A DNA stretch of 64,000 bases, from positions 62,001 to 126,000 of the forward strand of contig NZ_QMKP01000011.1 of the NCBI RefSeq assembly GCF_003287955.1, read 5' to 3'. The stretch's first letter is position 1. Every line of letters starts with the position of its first letter. Origin of the DNA: Arthrobacter sp. AQ5-06 (GTDB taxonomy: Bacteria > Actinomycetota > Actinomycetes > Actinomycetales > Micrococcaceae). The notes below the pieces were generated by a model, which saw only the letters and a program-made list of their open reading frames with translations, made no database searches and was not told the DNA's origin. Below are positions 17,304 to 26,565 of this stretch, piece after piece. Both the position numbers and the translations under genes were made by a program.

Positions 17304-18452
17304 TTGACCGCAGCCGTGAACAGCTTTGGCCTCAGCCTGCCCGACTACCCGTGGGAGGCAATGACGCCGTACCTGGCCAAAGCCTCCGAGCACCCTGGCG
17401 GGGCCGTAAACCTGTCGATCGGCACGCCCGTCGACCCCACTCCCTCCTTGATCCAGGATGCCCTCCGGGCCGCCGCGGATGCCCCCGGTTACCCGACTGT
17501 CCACGGTACCGTTCCGTTGCGGGAAGCCATTGCGGCGTGGTTTGAGCGCCGCCGCGGCGTCCACGGCTTGGACCCTAAGAACATCATGCCGACGGTGGGC
17601 TCCAAGGAACTGGTGGCGTGGCTGCCGCTCCTGCTCGGGCTGAAGACGGGCGACGTCGTCGTCCGTCCCAAGGTTGCCTACCCCACCTATGACATCGGCG
17701 CTACGTTCGCCGGCGTCACCTCTGTCGCCACCGACCACCTCGACGAGCTGGATGATGCCACCCGCTCACGCGTGCGGCTGATCTGGGTGAACTCCCCGGG
17801 CAACCCCACCGGAAGCGTCAGGGACGTTGAGTCCCTCAAGACCATTGTGGCGCAGGCCCGCGAAATGGGCGCCGTGGTGGCGTCGGACGAGTGCTACGCC
17901 GAACTCGGGTGGGGCGCCTGGGACGCACAGCGCGGCGGGGAGCCCGTGCCCAGCATCCTGGATCCGCGCGTTTCCGGCGGGTCCCACGAGGGCCTCCTGG
18001 CCGTGTACTCGCTGAGCAAGCAGTCCAACGTCGCAGGTTACCGTGCAGCGTTTGTGGCCGGTGACCCGGCGATTATGGCCAACCTCGTCAACAGCCGCAA
18101 GCATGCAGGCATGATCGTCCCCTACCCGGTACAGGAAGCAATGCGGGTTGCGCTGGGCGACGACACCCATGTCCAGGCCCAGAAGGACCTGTACCGCGGA
18201 CGCCGGGACCGCCTAGTGCCGGCACTGCAGGGCTTTGGGCTGGAGATCAAGGATTCCGACGCCGGATTGTACCTTTGGTCCACCGCCGGCGAGAGCACCT
18301 GGGACACCGTGGCGCGGCTGGCTGAGCGGGGCATCGTGGTGGGGCCCGGCGTCTTTTACGGCGAAGCCGGCAACGGGTTTGTGCGTGTTGCATTGACGGG
18401 CACGGACGAACGGATCGATGCCGCAGTGGCCAGACTGGGCGCGACGCCGTAA
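17304..18452 (+). CDS. dapC: Succinyldiaminopimelate aminotransferase DapC
   Basis: 382 residues, a PLP fold-type I aminotransferase. NSPGNPTGSV carries the NPTG motif (167-170), ASDECYAELGW the Asp-x2-Tyr pair that holds PLP, and SLSKQSN the Schiff-base lysine K239. It forms N-succinyl-L,L-diaminopimelate in lysine and peptidoglycan precursor synthesis; dapD and dapE, the flanking steps, are 5-7 kb to the right. The start is TTG 17304 (LTAAVNSFGLSLPDYPWE) with GTG 17316 as an alternative; neither has a strong ribosome site, suggesting coupling to fdxA. A terminator follows. Confidence 0.92.
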   Translation: MTAAVNSFGLSLPDYPWEAMTPYLAKASEHPGGAVNLSIGTPVDPTPSLIQDALRAAADAPGYPTVHGTVPLREAIAAWFERRRGVHGLDPKNIMPTVGSKELVAWLPLLLGLKTGDVVVRPKVAYPTYDIGATFAGVTSVATDHLDELDDATRSRVRLIWVNSPGNPTGSVRDVESLKTIVAQAREMGAVVASDECYAELGWGAWDAQRGGEPVPSILDPRVSGGSHEGLLAVYSLSKQSNVAGYRAAFVAGDPAIMANLVNSRKHAGMIVPYPVQEAMRVALGDDTHVQAQKDLYRGRRDRLVPALQGFGLEIKDSDAGLYLWSTAGESTWDTVARLAERGIVVGPGVFYGEAGNGFVRVALTGTDERIDAAVARLGATP

Positions 18453-18518
18453 CAATCATGTGACTCGCACCACAAAGCCGTCATTTTATGGGGGTTTCCA
18501 GCGCCACCGATTAGTGAC

Positions 18519-18543
18519 ACCCGCGATCGGGCGGGTACTTTTT
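18519..18543 (+). terminator. Rho-independent terminator after dapC
   Basis: ACCCGC (18519-18524) pairs with GCGGGT (18531-18536); five T's follow at 18539-18543. Confidence 0.75.
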
Positions 18544-18683
18544 AAGTGACTATCAATGGTGGCTTTCTACAAGAAGGCAGCCCGGGTGTTGGATTCCTGG
18601 ATGAACAGGGACAGTGCCACGGCTCACCTGATGTTGGATCAAGCTTTCGACAGAGGCCCAAGGCGCCTCATGAAGGGGACTCC

Positions 18684-19967
18684 ATGACTGAGACCAACAG
18701 CGCAACCCTGCACCATGCAGGAGGCGAGCTCAAGCTCCCGCGCATCCAGGTTGTTGAAGGAAACGAAGGCTACGACGTTTCCAAGCTGCTCAAGCAGACG
18801 GGCGCAGTCACCTTTGACCCCGGCTTCATGAACACCGCAGCAACCGCTTCCGCTATCACCTACATCGACGGCGATGCGGGCATCCTGCGTTACCGCGGGT
18901 ACCCCATCGAGCAGCTGGCGCAGCACTCCAGCTTCCTCGAGGTCTCGTACCTGCTGATCTACGGCAACCTGCCCAGCCCCACCGAGCTCGAAGCCTTCGA
19001 CCAGCGCATCCGTCACCACACCCTGCTGCACGAGGAGCTCAAGGGCTTCTTCAGCGGCTTCCCGCGCGACGCCCACCCGATGCCCGTGCTGTCCTCGGCC
19101 GTGTCGGCGCTGTCCACGTTCTACCAGGACTCGCTGGACCCCTTCAACGCCGAGCAGGTCGAGGTGTCCACGTACCGGCTGCTGGCCAAGATGCCGGTCA
19201 TCGCCGCCTACGCACTGAAGAAGAGCATCGGCCAGCCCATGCTGTACCCGGACAACTCCCACAACCTTGTGGAGAACTTCCTGCGCTTGAGCTTCGGCCT
19301 TCCCGCCGAGCGGTACGAAGTGGACCCGGTCATCGCCAAGGCGCTGGATCTCCTCCTGATCCTGCACGCCGACCATGAGCAGAACTGTTCCACCTCTACC
19401 GTGCGCTTGGTGGGCTCCTCCAACGCCAACCTCTTCGCCTCGGTGTCAGCCGGCATCAACGCCCTCTTCGGCCCTGCCCACGGCGGCGCCAACGAGGCGG
19501 TGCTGAAGATGCTCCGCCAGATCCAGGCCGACGGCACCAAGCCCGAGGACTACATGGAGAAGGTCAAGAACAAGGAAGACGGTGTCCGCCTCATGGGCTT
19601 CGGACACCGCGTCTACAAGAACTACGATCCGCGCGCCAAGATCGTCAAGGCCACGGCCCACGAGATCCTCAGCAAGCTCGGCGGCAACGACGAATTGCTC
19701 GAGATCGCCATGCGCCTGGAAGAGAAGGCGCTGAACGATGACTACTTCATCCAGCGCAAGCTCTACCCGAACGTGGACTTCTACACCGGCCTGATCTACA
19801 AGGCCATGGGCTTCCCGGAGAAGATGTTCACCGTGCTGTTCGCCATCGGCCGCCTGCCGGGCTGGATCGCCCAGTGGCGTGAAATGATCAGCGACCCGAA
19901 CACCAAGATCGGCCGCCCGCGCCAGCTATACATCGGCGAGCCGGAGCGCGATTACCCGGTCCGCTAA
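18684..19967 (+). CDS. gltA: Citrate synthase
   Basis: 427 residues from ATG 18684, with AAGGGGA upstream; the longer frame from 18546 runs through the leader. Catalytic blocks: LHADHEQNCSTSTVR (His, around 228), GPAHGGANEAV (His, around 264) and FGHRVYKNYDPRAK (His/Arg/Asp, around 305). The length and the N-terminal domain match the hexameric type II enzyme of Gram-negatives and actinobacteria. It makes citrate from acetyl-CoA and oxaloacetate in the TCA cycle. A 140-base leader lies between the dapC terminator and the start. A strong terminator follows, so it is monocistronic. Confidence 0.97.
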   Translation: MTETNSATLHHAGGELKLPRIQVVEGNEGYDVSKLLKQTGAVTFDPGFMNTAATASAITYIDGDAGILRYRGYPIEQLAQHSSFLEVSYLLIYGNLPSPTELEAFDQRIRHHTLLHEELKGFFSGFPRDAHPMPVLSSAVSALSTFYQDSLDPFNAEQVEVSTYRLLAKMPVIAAYALKKSIGQPMLYPDNSHNLVENFLRLSFGLPAERYEVDPVIAKALDLLLILHADHEQNCSTSTVRLVGSSNANLFASVSAGINALFGPAHGGANEAVLKMLRQIQADGTKPEDYMEKVKNKEDGVRLMGFGHRVYKNYDPRAKIVKATAHEILSKLGGNDELLEIAMRLEEKALNDDYFIQRKLYPNVDFYTGLIYKAMGFPEKMFTVLFAIGRLPGWIAQWREMISDPNTKIGRPRQLYIGEPERDYPVR

Positions 19968-20007
19968 CGCCGGGTTCTCGTTCGGACCGACTAACTGAAT
20001 TACGACG

Positions 20008-20043
20008 GCGGCCGCCCACCTTCCAAAGGTGGGCGGCCGCTTT
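20008..20043. terminator. Terminator between gltA and galE
   Basis: A perfect 15-base stem (20008-20022 with 20026-20040), a 3-base loop and TTT after it, in a convergent gap; it can serve both genes. Confidence 0.88.
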
Positions 20044-20087
20044 GTTGTGCCGCCAGCTGGTTTCGACTGGCTCAACCACCGGACCGG

Positions 20088-21101
20088 TCAGGAGGTGTAG
20101 CCGAGGGGGTTGTTCTTCTGCCAGCGCCAGTGGTCCTCGCACATCTGGTCCACGGTCTTGGTGGTGGACCAGCTCAGGTCGGCCAGGGCGGAGGTGGCGT
20201 CGGCCCAGAATGCCGGGAGGTCGCCCGCGCGGCGTCCGGTGACCTCGTAGGGGATGGGCTGCCCCACGGCCTTCTCGAAGGACCGCAGGACCTCCAGGAC
20301 CGAGGACCCCTTCCCGGAGCCAAGGTTCCAGCGGTAGACGCCTGAGCGGTCCGCGACGTGGTTCAGGGCTGCGACGTGGCCTTCGGCGAGGTCCACCACG
20401 TGGATGTAGTCCCGCAGGCAGGTGCCGTCAGGGGTGTCGTAGTCGCCGCCAAACACCATGAGCTTGTCGCGGCGTCCCACGGCCACCTGGGCGATGAAGG
20501 GCACCAGGTTGTTGGGGATGCCTTGGGGGTCCTCGCCAATGCGGCCTGACGGGTGTGCGCCCACCGGGTTGAAGTAGCGCAGCAGCGCAATGTGCCAACG
20601 GCTGTCAGCGGCGCCCAGATCGGCGAGGATGTCCTCGATCTGTTCCTTGGTGCGGCCGTACGGGTTGTTGGCGCCGATCTCCATCTTTTCCACGTAGGGA
20701 ATGGGATTGTGCTCGCCGTACACGGTGGCGGACGAGCTGAAGACGATGGAGCGGACGTCGTGGCGGTCCATAACCCGGATCAGGTTCAGCGTGCCCACGA
20801 GGTTGTTGTAGTAGTACTTGAGCGGTTCGCGGACCGACTCACCCACGGCCTTGAGCCCGGCAAAGTGGATCACGGCGTCGATCGTGTGGGCGGCAAAGAC
20901 ACCTTCCACGGCGGCTTCGTCCACCAGGTCCACGTTGTGGAATTCCGCGGTCTTGCCGCTGAGTTCGGCTACCCGGCGCAGTGACTCCTCGCTGGAGTTC
21001 ACCAGGTTATCGATCACCACCACGTCGTGGCCGGCTTCCTGCAGGGACAAGACTGTGTGCGAACCGATGTACCCGGTGCCACCTGTGACCAGAATTTTCA
21101 T
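20088..21101 (-). CDS. galE: UDP-glucose 4-epimerase
   Basis: 337 residues, an extended short-chain dehydrogenase. GGTGYIGSH is the NAD+ Rossmann loop at residues 7-15. SSSATVYG carries the catalytic Ser/Thr, YGRTKEQIE gives Tyr-x3-Lys, and RYFNPVGAHPSG is the substrate loop typical of GalE. It interconverts UDP-glucose and UDP-galactose for sugar use and cell-surface polymers. It is divergent from a TetR-family gene, with only 64 bases and a palindrome between the two starts, so it may be one of that regulator's targets. Confidence 0.95.
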   Translation of the reverse strand: MKILVTGGTGYIGSHTVLSLQEAGHDVVVIDNLVNSSEESLRRVAELSGKTAEFHNVDLVDEAAVEGVFAAHTIDAVIHFAGLKAVGESVREPLKYYYNNLVGTLNLIRVMDRHDVRSIVFSSSATVYGEHNPIPYVEKMEIGANNPYGRTKEQIEDILADLGAADSRWHIALLRYFNPVGAHPSGRIGEDPQGIPNNLVPFIAQVAVGRRDKLMVFGGDYDTPDGTCLRDYIHVVDLAEGHVAALNHVADRSGVYRWNLGSGKGSSVLEVLRSFEKAVGQPIPYEVTGRRAGDLPAFWADATSALADLSWSTTKTVDQMCEDHWRWQKNNPLGYTS

Positions 21102-21136
21102 GCCCCCACGCTATCCCAATTCCGTGGATGCGTGGA

Positions 21137-21158
21137 TTTAAGCACAGGTGTGCTAAAA
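21137..21158. promoter_or_regulatory. Palindromic operator candidate between galE and the TetR gene
   Basis: Perfect arms AGCACA and TGTGCT around GG (21141-21154) extend to 10-base arms with one mismatch over 21137-21158. The site starts 7 bases upstream of the TetR start codon and about 36 bases from the galE start, a fitting position for TetR autorepression and galE control. Binding is inferred. Confidence 0.65.
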
Positions 21159-21165
21159 AATAGGG

Positions 21166-21777
21166 GTGCCCAAAATTGTTGATGCCGAAGCCCGGCGCGC
21201 AGAGATCGTCGAAGCGGTCTTCAGGATCATCGCCGTCGACGGCCTCGAGCGGGCGTCACTGCGGGAGGTGGCAGATGAAGCAGGCCTGGCCGTGGGCTCC
21301 GTTCGGCACTACTTTGCCGGCAGTGAAGAACTGCTCAGCCATTCCTTTGCCGCCGTCGTGGACCGGATCACCGGCCGGCTCACCGCGGCATTGCCGGCGA
21401 TGGCCGCCGGCGAACCCGGGACCAGCCCGCATCGTGAGGCGGTTTTAACCCTGTTGAGTGAATTTCTGCCGCTCGACGAGGAACGAGCCGTGGACGCCTG
21501 TGTGTGGATGGCCTTTAAGAACGCGGCCAGGATCCGTCCCTTCCTCGTTGCTGAGGCCGATCGGAGCCACCGGGAGGTGGCCGCCGTCGTCGGGCAGGTA
21601 ATCACGGCCCTGGTAACGGACGACGGCGACGGGCAGCAGTCGCTGGCGGTCGAGGCCGAGAGGCTGCTGGCTACGCTGGACGGGCTGTGCATGCACGCCC
21701 TGCTACAGCCCGCCTGGATGACGGCGCAGATGTGCCATGACGTCCTGGACCGGCACCTGAGGAGCCTGGCCGCTTGA
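21166..21777 (+). CDS. TetR/AcrR-family transcriptional regulator
   Basis: 203 residues starting at GTG. The N-terminal DNA-binding domain (about residues 8-55) shows EAVFRIIAVDGLERASLREVADEAGLAVGSVRHYF, the usual TetR helix-turn-helix. The rest is an all-helical ligand domain with no enzyme motif. It lies next to a 22-bp palindrome that could be its own operator and that also fronts the divergent galE. The effector is unknown. The following gene begins about 95 bases later with its own ribosome site, so it may or may not be in the same transcript. Confidence 0.88.
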   Translation: MPKIVDAEARRAEIVEAVFRIIAVDGLERASLREVADEAGLAVGSVRHYFAGSEELLSHSFAAVVDRITGRLTAALPAMAAGEPGTSPHREAVLTLLSEFLPLDEERAVDACVWMAFKNAARIRPFLVAEADRSHREVAAVVGQVITALVTDDGDGQQSLAVEAERLLATLDGLCMHALLQPAWMTAQMCHDVLDRHLRSLAA

Positions 21778-21871
21778 CACTACCGACTTGTGGCATCGGG
21801 AATAGACTGGGAGCCGGGGGAGCGGAACCGGCTGGTCAGGCCGGAACAGGCACGCCACAGGAGGAGTAGGG

Positions 21872-22483
21872 ATGCATCACACAGGTGGTTCCGGCTGGCA
21901 GATCACCACGGATACGTCCGGGCCTCTGATGATCGCGCTCTTTGTCCGCGATGCGGCAGGACTCGACGGCGCCGGCCACCCTGCGTTGTCGCATGTTGCG
22001 CCGAAGATCCACCATGCCGACCACTCGCACCTCACCGCCGACGTCGGCGGGCAGAGCGCGCTCAAGACCGAATGGGAAGCCTGGTGGGAGCAGCTGCTGA
22101 AGGCGCACCCCCAGACATCACCGGAGCTGTCCCCTCCGGATTTTGGGGAATTCGGAAACTCCCCTGCCCTCCAGCGTGTCCTGCAGGCGCATTTCGGGTC
22201 AGCCCTGACCTGGGCACGGGAGCGCCGCAGTGAGTACGTCAGGCTGGAAGCCGAACGGGTGGCCAGCGGCTCGGACCAGCTGTTGGGCGACCTGGTGGAT
22301 GACCGCCTGCTGGAGGTGGGCCGGGGGTCACGGGACTTCACCCTCACCATCATCGAACTGCCGCTGAACGAACAGCGGGCGTGGTACCTGGAACCGGACA
22401 AGATCATCATGAGCCATAACCTCATGTCCGCGCCGGAGCTCTTCCGCAGCTACGTCCAGCCGGTAGTGGACATCCTGGTCTGA
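21872..22483 (+). CDS. Conserved hypothetical protein, 203 residues
   Basis: Not recognised. ATG 21872 has a good GGAGGAG ribosome site seven bases upstream. The protein is soluble, rich in His near the N-terminus (VAPKIHHADHSH) and in Trp (EWEAWWEQLLKAH); a middle helix TWARERRSEYVRLEAERV follows, and the C-terminus LPLNEQRAWYLEPDKIIMSHNLM looks well folded. There is no signal peptide, membrane segment or cofactor motif. It stands between the TetR gene and a convergent cell-wall gene. Confidence 0.75.
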   Translation: MHHTGGSGWQITTDTSGPLMIALFVRDAAGLDGAGHPALSHVAPKIHHADHSHLTADVGGQSALKTEWEAWWEQLLKAHPQTSPELSPPDFGEFGNSPALQRVLQAHFGSALTWARERRSEYVRLEAERVASGSDQLLGDLVDDRLLEVGRGSRDFTLTIIELPLNEQRAWYLEPDKIIMSHNLMSAPELFRSYVQPVVDILV

Positions 22484-22537
22484 GGTTGCGCGGTCAGCAC
22501 CCGGGCACTCAGCAGGCGGGCATCAGCACCGAGGCAG

Positions 22538-23395
22538 TCAGCTGCCGGTGCCGGCCGGTGCCACTGTAATGCGGACCTGGCCGGCTGGCGCGTCGGATTC
22601 CTGCCAGCCGCCCTGATCCTCACGGTCCCAGCTCCGGCCGGCAACATCCACGCGTGTCACCGCCAGGCCTTTGGCGTTGGCAACTGCCCACTGCGCCACT
22701 GACCACGCCTGGGTGCCGTCAGCTGCCACCACGAGGGATTCATTCTCCGTGGTGATTGCGAGCGGCCCGTACGCCTGGGCGAGCTCGGACTCGACGGCGG
22801 CGGGGACGCCCGGCTCCTGCGGGGCGCGCAAAGTGCACAGAACAGAGGCGGGCGTCTGGCCGGTCAGGCCGGACGCGAAGGAGCGGCTCATATCTTCGTG
22901 TTGTGCGTAGGCGAGGGGGTAGGCCGAGCGCTGGACACGCTGGGCGGCGTCGGTGATCTCCAAGGACTCATAGCCGGGAATCTTGACCAGGGCATCGTAG
23001 AAAGCATTGGCAGCGTAGTACGGGTCCATGACCTGGGCCTCGGTTCCCCACCCCTGCGAGGGACGTTGCTGGAACAGTCCGCGGGAGTCAGGGCCGGCAT
23101 GGTCGCCATGGGCGATGTTGCGCAACTTGGATTCCTGCATGGCGGTGGCGAGGGCGATGCTGGCCGCCCGGGGAGGCAGCCCACGCTGCACCGCCACCGC
23201 TGTAATCAGTGAGGCATTAACCGCCTGGTCCGTTGCAAGCTCCACGCTCTGGGTCCCCACGTCGGCCGTGCAGCGCTCCGAGACCAGGGTTTCGGAGCGC
23301 TGCAGGAAGGAGACCACTGTGTAGATGCCGGCGCCCGCAAGCGCCAGGGTAAGCAGCAGCACGGTGGGGCGAACGAAACTGCGTCCACGGGCCAC
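22538..23395 (-). CDS. Membrane-anchored lysozyme-like protein
   Basis: 285 residues. A short basic N-terminus is followed by one membrane segment (about 10-30). The outside domain has IALATAMQESKLRNI followed by SRGLFQQRPSQGWGT and DPYYAANAFYDAL. This pattern is that of soluble-lytic-transglycosylase-like or lysozyme-fold domains, in which the E of MQES would be catalytic. It is often mislabelled as a heavy-metal transporter in actinobacterial genomes. A probable role is cell-wall remodelling. It lies 7 bases after dapD on the same strand, so it may be the second gene of a dapD transcript. Confidence 0.75.
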   Translation of the reverse strand: MARGRSFVRPTVLLLTLALAGAGIYTVVSFLQRSETLVSERCTADVGTQSVELATDQAVNASLITAVAVQRGLPPRAASIALATAMQESKLRNIAHGDHAGPDSRGLFQQRPSQGWGTEAQVMDPYYAANAFYDALVKIPGYESLEITDAAQRVQRSAYPLAYAQHEDMSRSFASGLTGQTPASVLCTLRAPQEPGVPAAVESELAQAYGPLAITTENESLVVAADGTQAWSVAQWAVANAKGLAVTRVDVAGRSWDREDQGGWQESDAPAGQVRITVAPAGTGS

Positions 23396-23402
23396 GGACG
23401 GG

Positions 23403-24455
23403 TTAGTTGGCGTGGAGGGCGTCGTTGAGTTCCACAGTCTGGCCCTTGCGCGGCAACGCCTCTACGGCGCCGGTGGTGGAGTTACGCCGGAACAGGAGGT
23501 TGGAGACACCGGACAGCTCGGCTGCCTTTACGATTTTTGCGGTGTCCTCGCCATTCTCGTCCTTGGGCCCGGGAACGAGCACGCGGGTTCCAGCGGTGAC
23601 GTAGAGGCCTGCCTCCACCACGGAGTCATCGCCGACGCTGATGCCGACGCCGGAGTTGGCCCCCAGCAGGACGCGCTCGCCGATGACAATCTTTTCCTTG
23701 CCGCCTCCGGAGAGGGTGCCCATGATCGACGCGCCGCCTCCCACGTCGCTGCCGTCGCCGGCGACGACGCCGGCCGAGATACGGCCTTCCACCATGGAAG
23801 CGCCCAGGGTGCCGGCGTTGAAGTTCACAAAGCCTTCGTGCATCACGGTGGTGCCTTCGGCGAGGTGGGCGCCGAGACGGACGCGGTCGGCGTCGGCGAT
23901 CCGGACACCGGAGGGCACCACGTAGTCCACCATGCGGGGGAACTTGTCGACCCCGTAGACGGTGACGGCGCCACGGCGGCGAAGCTTGGCGCGGGTCAGC
24001 TCGAAGCCTTCCACGGCGGCGGGGCCGAAGTTGGTCCACACCACGTTGGGGAGCTTGCCAAAGATGCCGTCCAGGTTGATGGTGTTGGGCCGGACCAGCC
24101 GGTGGGAGAGCAGGTGCAGCCGGAGGTAAGCGTCGGCGGTGTCGGCCGGAGCTTCATCAAGGTTGATCTGTACGAAGACCACCTTCTGCTCGGTTCCGCG
24201 GTCCGCGTCGGTGCCGTTTTCGGCGAGCTGGACCAAGGAATCGTCCGCATTTTCCACGGCGCGCAGGTTATCGGCCGCAACGCCCAGGGCGGGCGCAGGG
24301 AACCAGACGTCAAGGACGGTGGCTTCGGCATTTTCCTCGGCGTTTTGCTTGCCGCTGGCAGTGGCGATGGTTGCCAAGCCGAAGCCGTAGGCGGAGCGGG
24401 CTTCGGAATTTACGTTCTGGTTCTCGGGCGCGGCGGAGGTAGCGGTCTCAGTCAT
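23403..24455 (-). CDS. dapD: Tetrahydrodipicolinate N-succinyltransferase DapD (actinobacterial type)
   Basis: 350 residues. The middle and C-terminal half carries left-handed beta-helix hexapeptide repeats (for example [55 protein letters not shown]). The N-terminal domain and [10 protein letters not shown] region match the mycobacterial Rv1201c type of DapD. It transfers succinyl from succinyl-CoA to tetrahydrodipicolinate in the lysine and meso-diaminopimelate pathway. It is divergent from dapE with 50 bases between starts, a shared control region for two steps of the same pathway. Confidence 0.94.
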   Translation of the reverse strand: MTETATSAAPENQNVNSEARSAYGFGLATIATASGKQNAEENAEATVLDVWFPAPALGVAADNLRAVENADDSLVQLAENGTDADRGTEQKVVFVQINLDEAPADTADAYLRLHLLSHRLVRPNTINLDGIFGKLPNVVWTNFGPAAVEGFELTRAKLRRRGAVTVYGVDKFPRMVDYVVPSGVRIADADRVRLGAHLAEGTTVMHEGFVNFNAGTLGASMVEGRISAGVVAGDGSDVGGGASIMGTLSGGGKEKIVIGERVLLGANSGVGISVGDDSVVEAGLYVTAGTRVLVPGPKDENGEDTAKIVKAAELSGVSNLLFRRNSTTGAVEALPRKGQTVELNDALHAN

Positions 24456-24505
24456 GGCCTCAGTCTAGCGAGAGGCGGGCATCGCGTTCGAACTAGACTG
24501 GCAAC

Positions 24506-25642
24506 GTGACTGCCGAAACCGCCCCTGAATCGATCACCGTGCCTTTGGACCTCAGGCAGGACGTCTCCGTGCTGACCGGGGCCCTGATGGACATCAACAG
24601 TGTGTCCGGAAACGAGACTGAGCTCGCTGACGCCGTCGAGGCCGCGCTGCGGGCCATCCCCGAGCTCCAGGTGGTCCGCGATGGTGATTCCATCATCGCC
24701 CGCACGGAACTGGGCAGGGCGGAGCGCGTCATCCTCGCCGGACACCTGGACACAGTGCCGTTGCCGGTCACCGAGGGAGCACGCGGAACCGTCCCGTCCA
24801 CCTGGGAATCAGGTGTCCCGGGGGAAGGCGTGCTTTACGGGCGCGGAGCCACTGACATGAAAGGCGGCGTCGCCGTGCAGCTCGCGCTGGCGGCCACAAT
24901 GTTCGACGGCGGCGCGGCGCCCGAGCGGGACGTCACCTTCGTGTTCTACGACCACGAGGAAGTGGAAGCGGTCAAGAGTGGTCTGGGCCGTCTGGTCCGG
25001 AACCACGGCAGCCTCCTGGGCGGCGATTTTGCCATCCTCCTGGAGCCGACACATGGCACCGTCGAGGGCGGCTGCAACGGCACCAGCCGGTTTGAGGCCA
25101 CCACGGTGGGCGAGGCAGCGCACTCCGCCCGTGCATGGATGGGCAGCAACGCCATCCACGCGGCGGCACCCATCCTGGCCCGGCTTGCGGACTACGAGCC
25201 GGGGACCATCAACGTGGATGGCCTGGACTACCGCGAGAGCCTGAATGCGGTGAAGATCCACGGCGGCACAGCCGGGAACGTCATCCCGGACCGCTGCGTC
25301 GTGGAAATCAACTACCGCTTCGCCCCGGACAAGACGCCGGACCAGGCGGAGGCGCATGTGCGCGAACTTTTGGATGGCTTCGCTGTGGTCCGTACGGACG
25401 CTGCCGCTGGTGCGCGCCCGGGACTGAATCACCCTGCCGCCGCGTCCTTCGTGGCCGCAGTCGGAGCGGAGCCGAAACCGAAATACGGCTGGACCGACGT
25501 CGCACGCTTTAGTGAGCTGGGGATCCCTGCGGTGAACTTCGGCCCCGGGGACCCGCTGCTGGCGCACAAGGACGAAGAACACGTCGACGCCGACGCCATC
25601 CGGGAATGCCTGCGGGTCCTGCGGAGCTGGCTCGCGGCGTAG
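24506..25642 (+). CDS. dapE: Succinyl-diaminopimelate desuccinylase DapE
   Basis: 378 residues from GTG; an M20-family di-zinc peptidase-like enzyme. Metal ligands are visible as AGHLDTVPL (His), GATDMKGG (bridging Asp), DHEEVE (catalytic Glu and ligand Glu) and AHKDEEHVD (last His). The dimerisation lid with GEAAHSARAWMGSNAIHAA and GTAGNVIPD lies in the middle. It removes succinate from N-succinyl-L,L-diaminopimelate. It completes the succinylase route with dapC and dapD in this window. A two-way terminator follows, shared with the convergent glutamate operon. Confidence 0.94.
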   Translation: MTAETAPESITVPLDLRQDVSVLTGALMDINSVSGNETELADAVEAALRAIPELQVVRDGDSIIARTELGRAERVILAGHLDTVPLPVTEGARGTVPSTWESGVPGEGVLYGRGATDMKGGVAVQLALAATMFDGGAAPERDVTFVFYDHEEVEAVKSGLGRLVRNHGSLLGGDFAILLEPTHGTVEGGCNGTSRFEATTVGEAAHSARAWMGSNAIHAAAPILARLADYEPGTINVDGLDYRESLNAVKIHGGTAGNVIPDRCVVEINYRFAPDKTPDQAEAHVRELLDGFAVVRTDAAAGARPGLNHPAAASFVAAVGAEPKPKYGWTDVARFSELGIPAVNFGPGDPLLAHKDEEHVDADAIRECLRVLRSWLAA

Positions 25643-25647
25643 CCCGC

Positions 25648-25692
25648 AAGCAGAAAGGGTCCGAAGCCTGCAGGCTGCGGACCCTTCTGCTT
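25648..25692. terminator. Bidirectional terminator between dapE and gluD
   Basis: Arms 25648-25663 and 25678-25692 pair with a single-base bulge around the inner palindrome AGCCTGCAGGCT. It lies in the convergent gap. Confidence 0.82.
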
Positions 25693-25707
25693 GTGTGGTG
25701 GATGTTG

Positions 25708-26565
25708 TTACTTGGGTTCGCGTACTTCCGGTAGTTCCGGTGCGACCACTGCGGTTGGCGCCTTGGCAACACCACCGGCTGCCTTCGTGGAACCGCGGCG
25801 CTCGATCCAGACCGCGAGCCGGGAGACGCAGATGTTGATCGCAATGTAGATGGCTGCGGCGACAAAGAAGATGGGGAACAGGAACGCGTTACCCAGGAAG
25901 TCCGCCATGACCTGCACTGCCCGCAGTAGCTCGCCGTACGCCACAATGTAGCCCAGCGAGGTGTCCTTCAGGAGCACCACCAGTTGCGCGACCAGCGATG
26001 GCATCATGCGGCGGACTGCCTGCGGCAGTTCGATGAGCATCCGGGACTGGAAGCTGGTCAGGCCGATGGTCAGGCCTGCCTCCCGCTGTCCCTTCGGCAG
26101 TGATTGGATGCCGGCACGGATGATCTCCGCGAAGATGGCTGCGTTGTACAGGACAAGCCCCGCCACCACTGCGACGAACGAACTTGTCCCGAACACCAGC
26201 AGGACGAAGAGCATCATCAGGACAACCGGCATGCCGCGCAGGAATTCCAGGACCACACGGGTGGGAATCCGGATCCAGTCGACCAGCGATATGCGCAGCA
26301 GGGAGAGCATCAGGCCAAGGGGGAACGCGATCATTGCCGCGAGGGCTGCGGCGCTGAGCGTGGCGCCGATGCCGTTGCCGAGCAGCATCCAGACGTCGCC
26401 CCGTGTGAAGATCGCCCAGCGGCGATCTTCAAAAATGCCCTGCTGGGCGAGTGTCATGACGATCCATGCCAGGAGGCCCAGGATCAGCACGGTTCCAACC
26501 ACGGAACCGATCAGCGAGACCCGGCGCGCTTTGGGGCCGGGAACGTCGTAGAGGACTGAAGTCAT
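25708..26565 (-). CDS. gluD: Glutamate-type ABC transporter permease GluD
   Basis: 285 residues with about five membrane segments and a charged, Pro/Ala-rich C-terminal tail. The His/Glu/Gln amino-acid permease signature includes the EAA loop QREAGLTIGLTSFQSRMLIELPQAVRRMMP. It forms the channel with GluC. Its ATG overlaps the gluC stop (ATGA), so the two are coupled. It is the last gene of a leftward gluA-gluB-gluC-gluD operon like that of Corynebacterium. Substrate assignment (glutamate) is by operon layout and similarity; other acidic amino acids are possible. Confidence 0.9.
   Translation of the reverse strand: MTSVLYDVPGPKARRVSLIGSVVGTVLILGLLAWIVMTLAQQGIFEDRRWAIFTRGDVWMLLGNGIGATLSAAALAAMIAFPLGLMLSLLRISLVDWIRIPTRVVLEFLRGMPVVLMMLFVLLVFGTSSFVAVVAGLVLYNAAIFAEIIRAGIQSLPKGQREAGLTIGLTSFQSRMLIELPQAVRRMMPSLVAQLVVLLKDTSLGYIVAYGELLRAVQVMADFLGNAFLFPIFFVAAAIYIAINICVSRLAVWIERRGSTKAAGGVAKAPTAVVAPELPEVREPK

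Noticed and set aside
23325-24509. 394-codon plus-strand open frame
   Set aside because: Mirror of dapD; rich in Gly/Val/His as antisense of beta-helix repeats.
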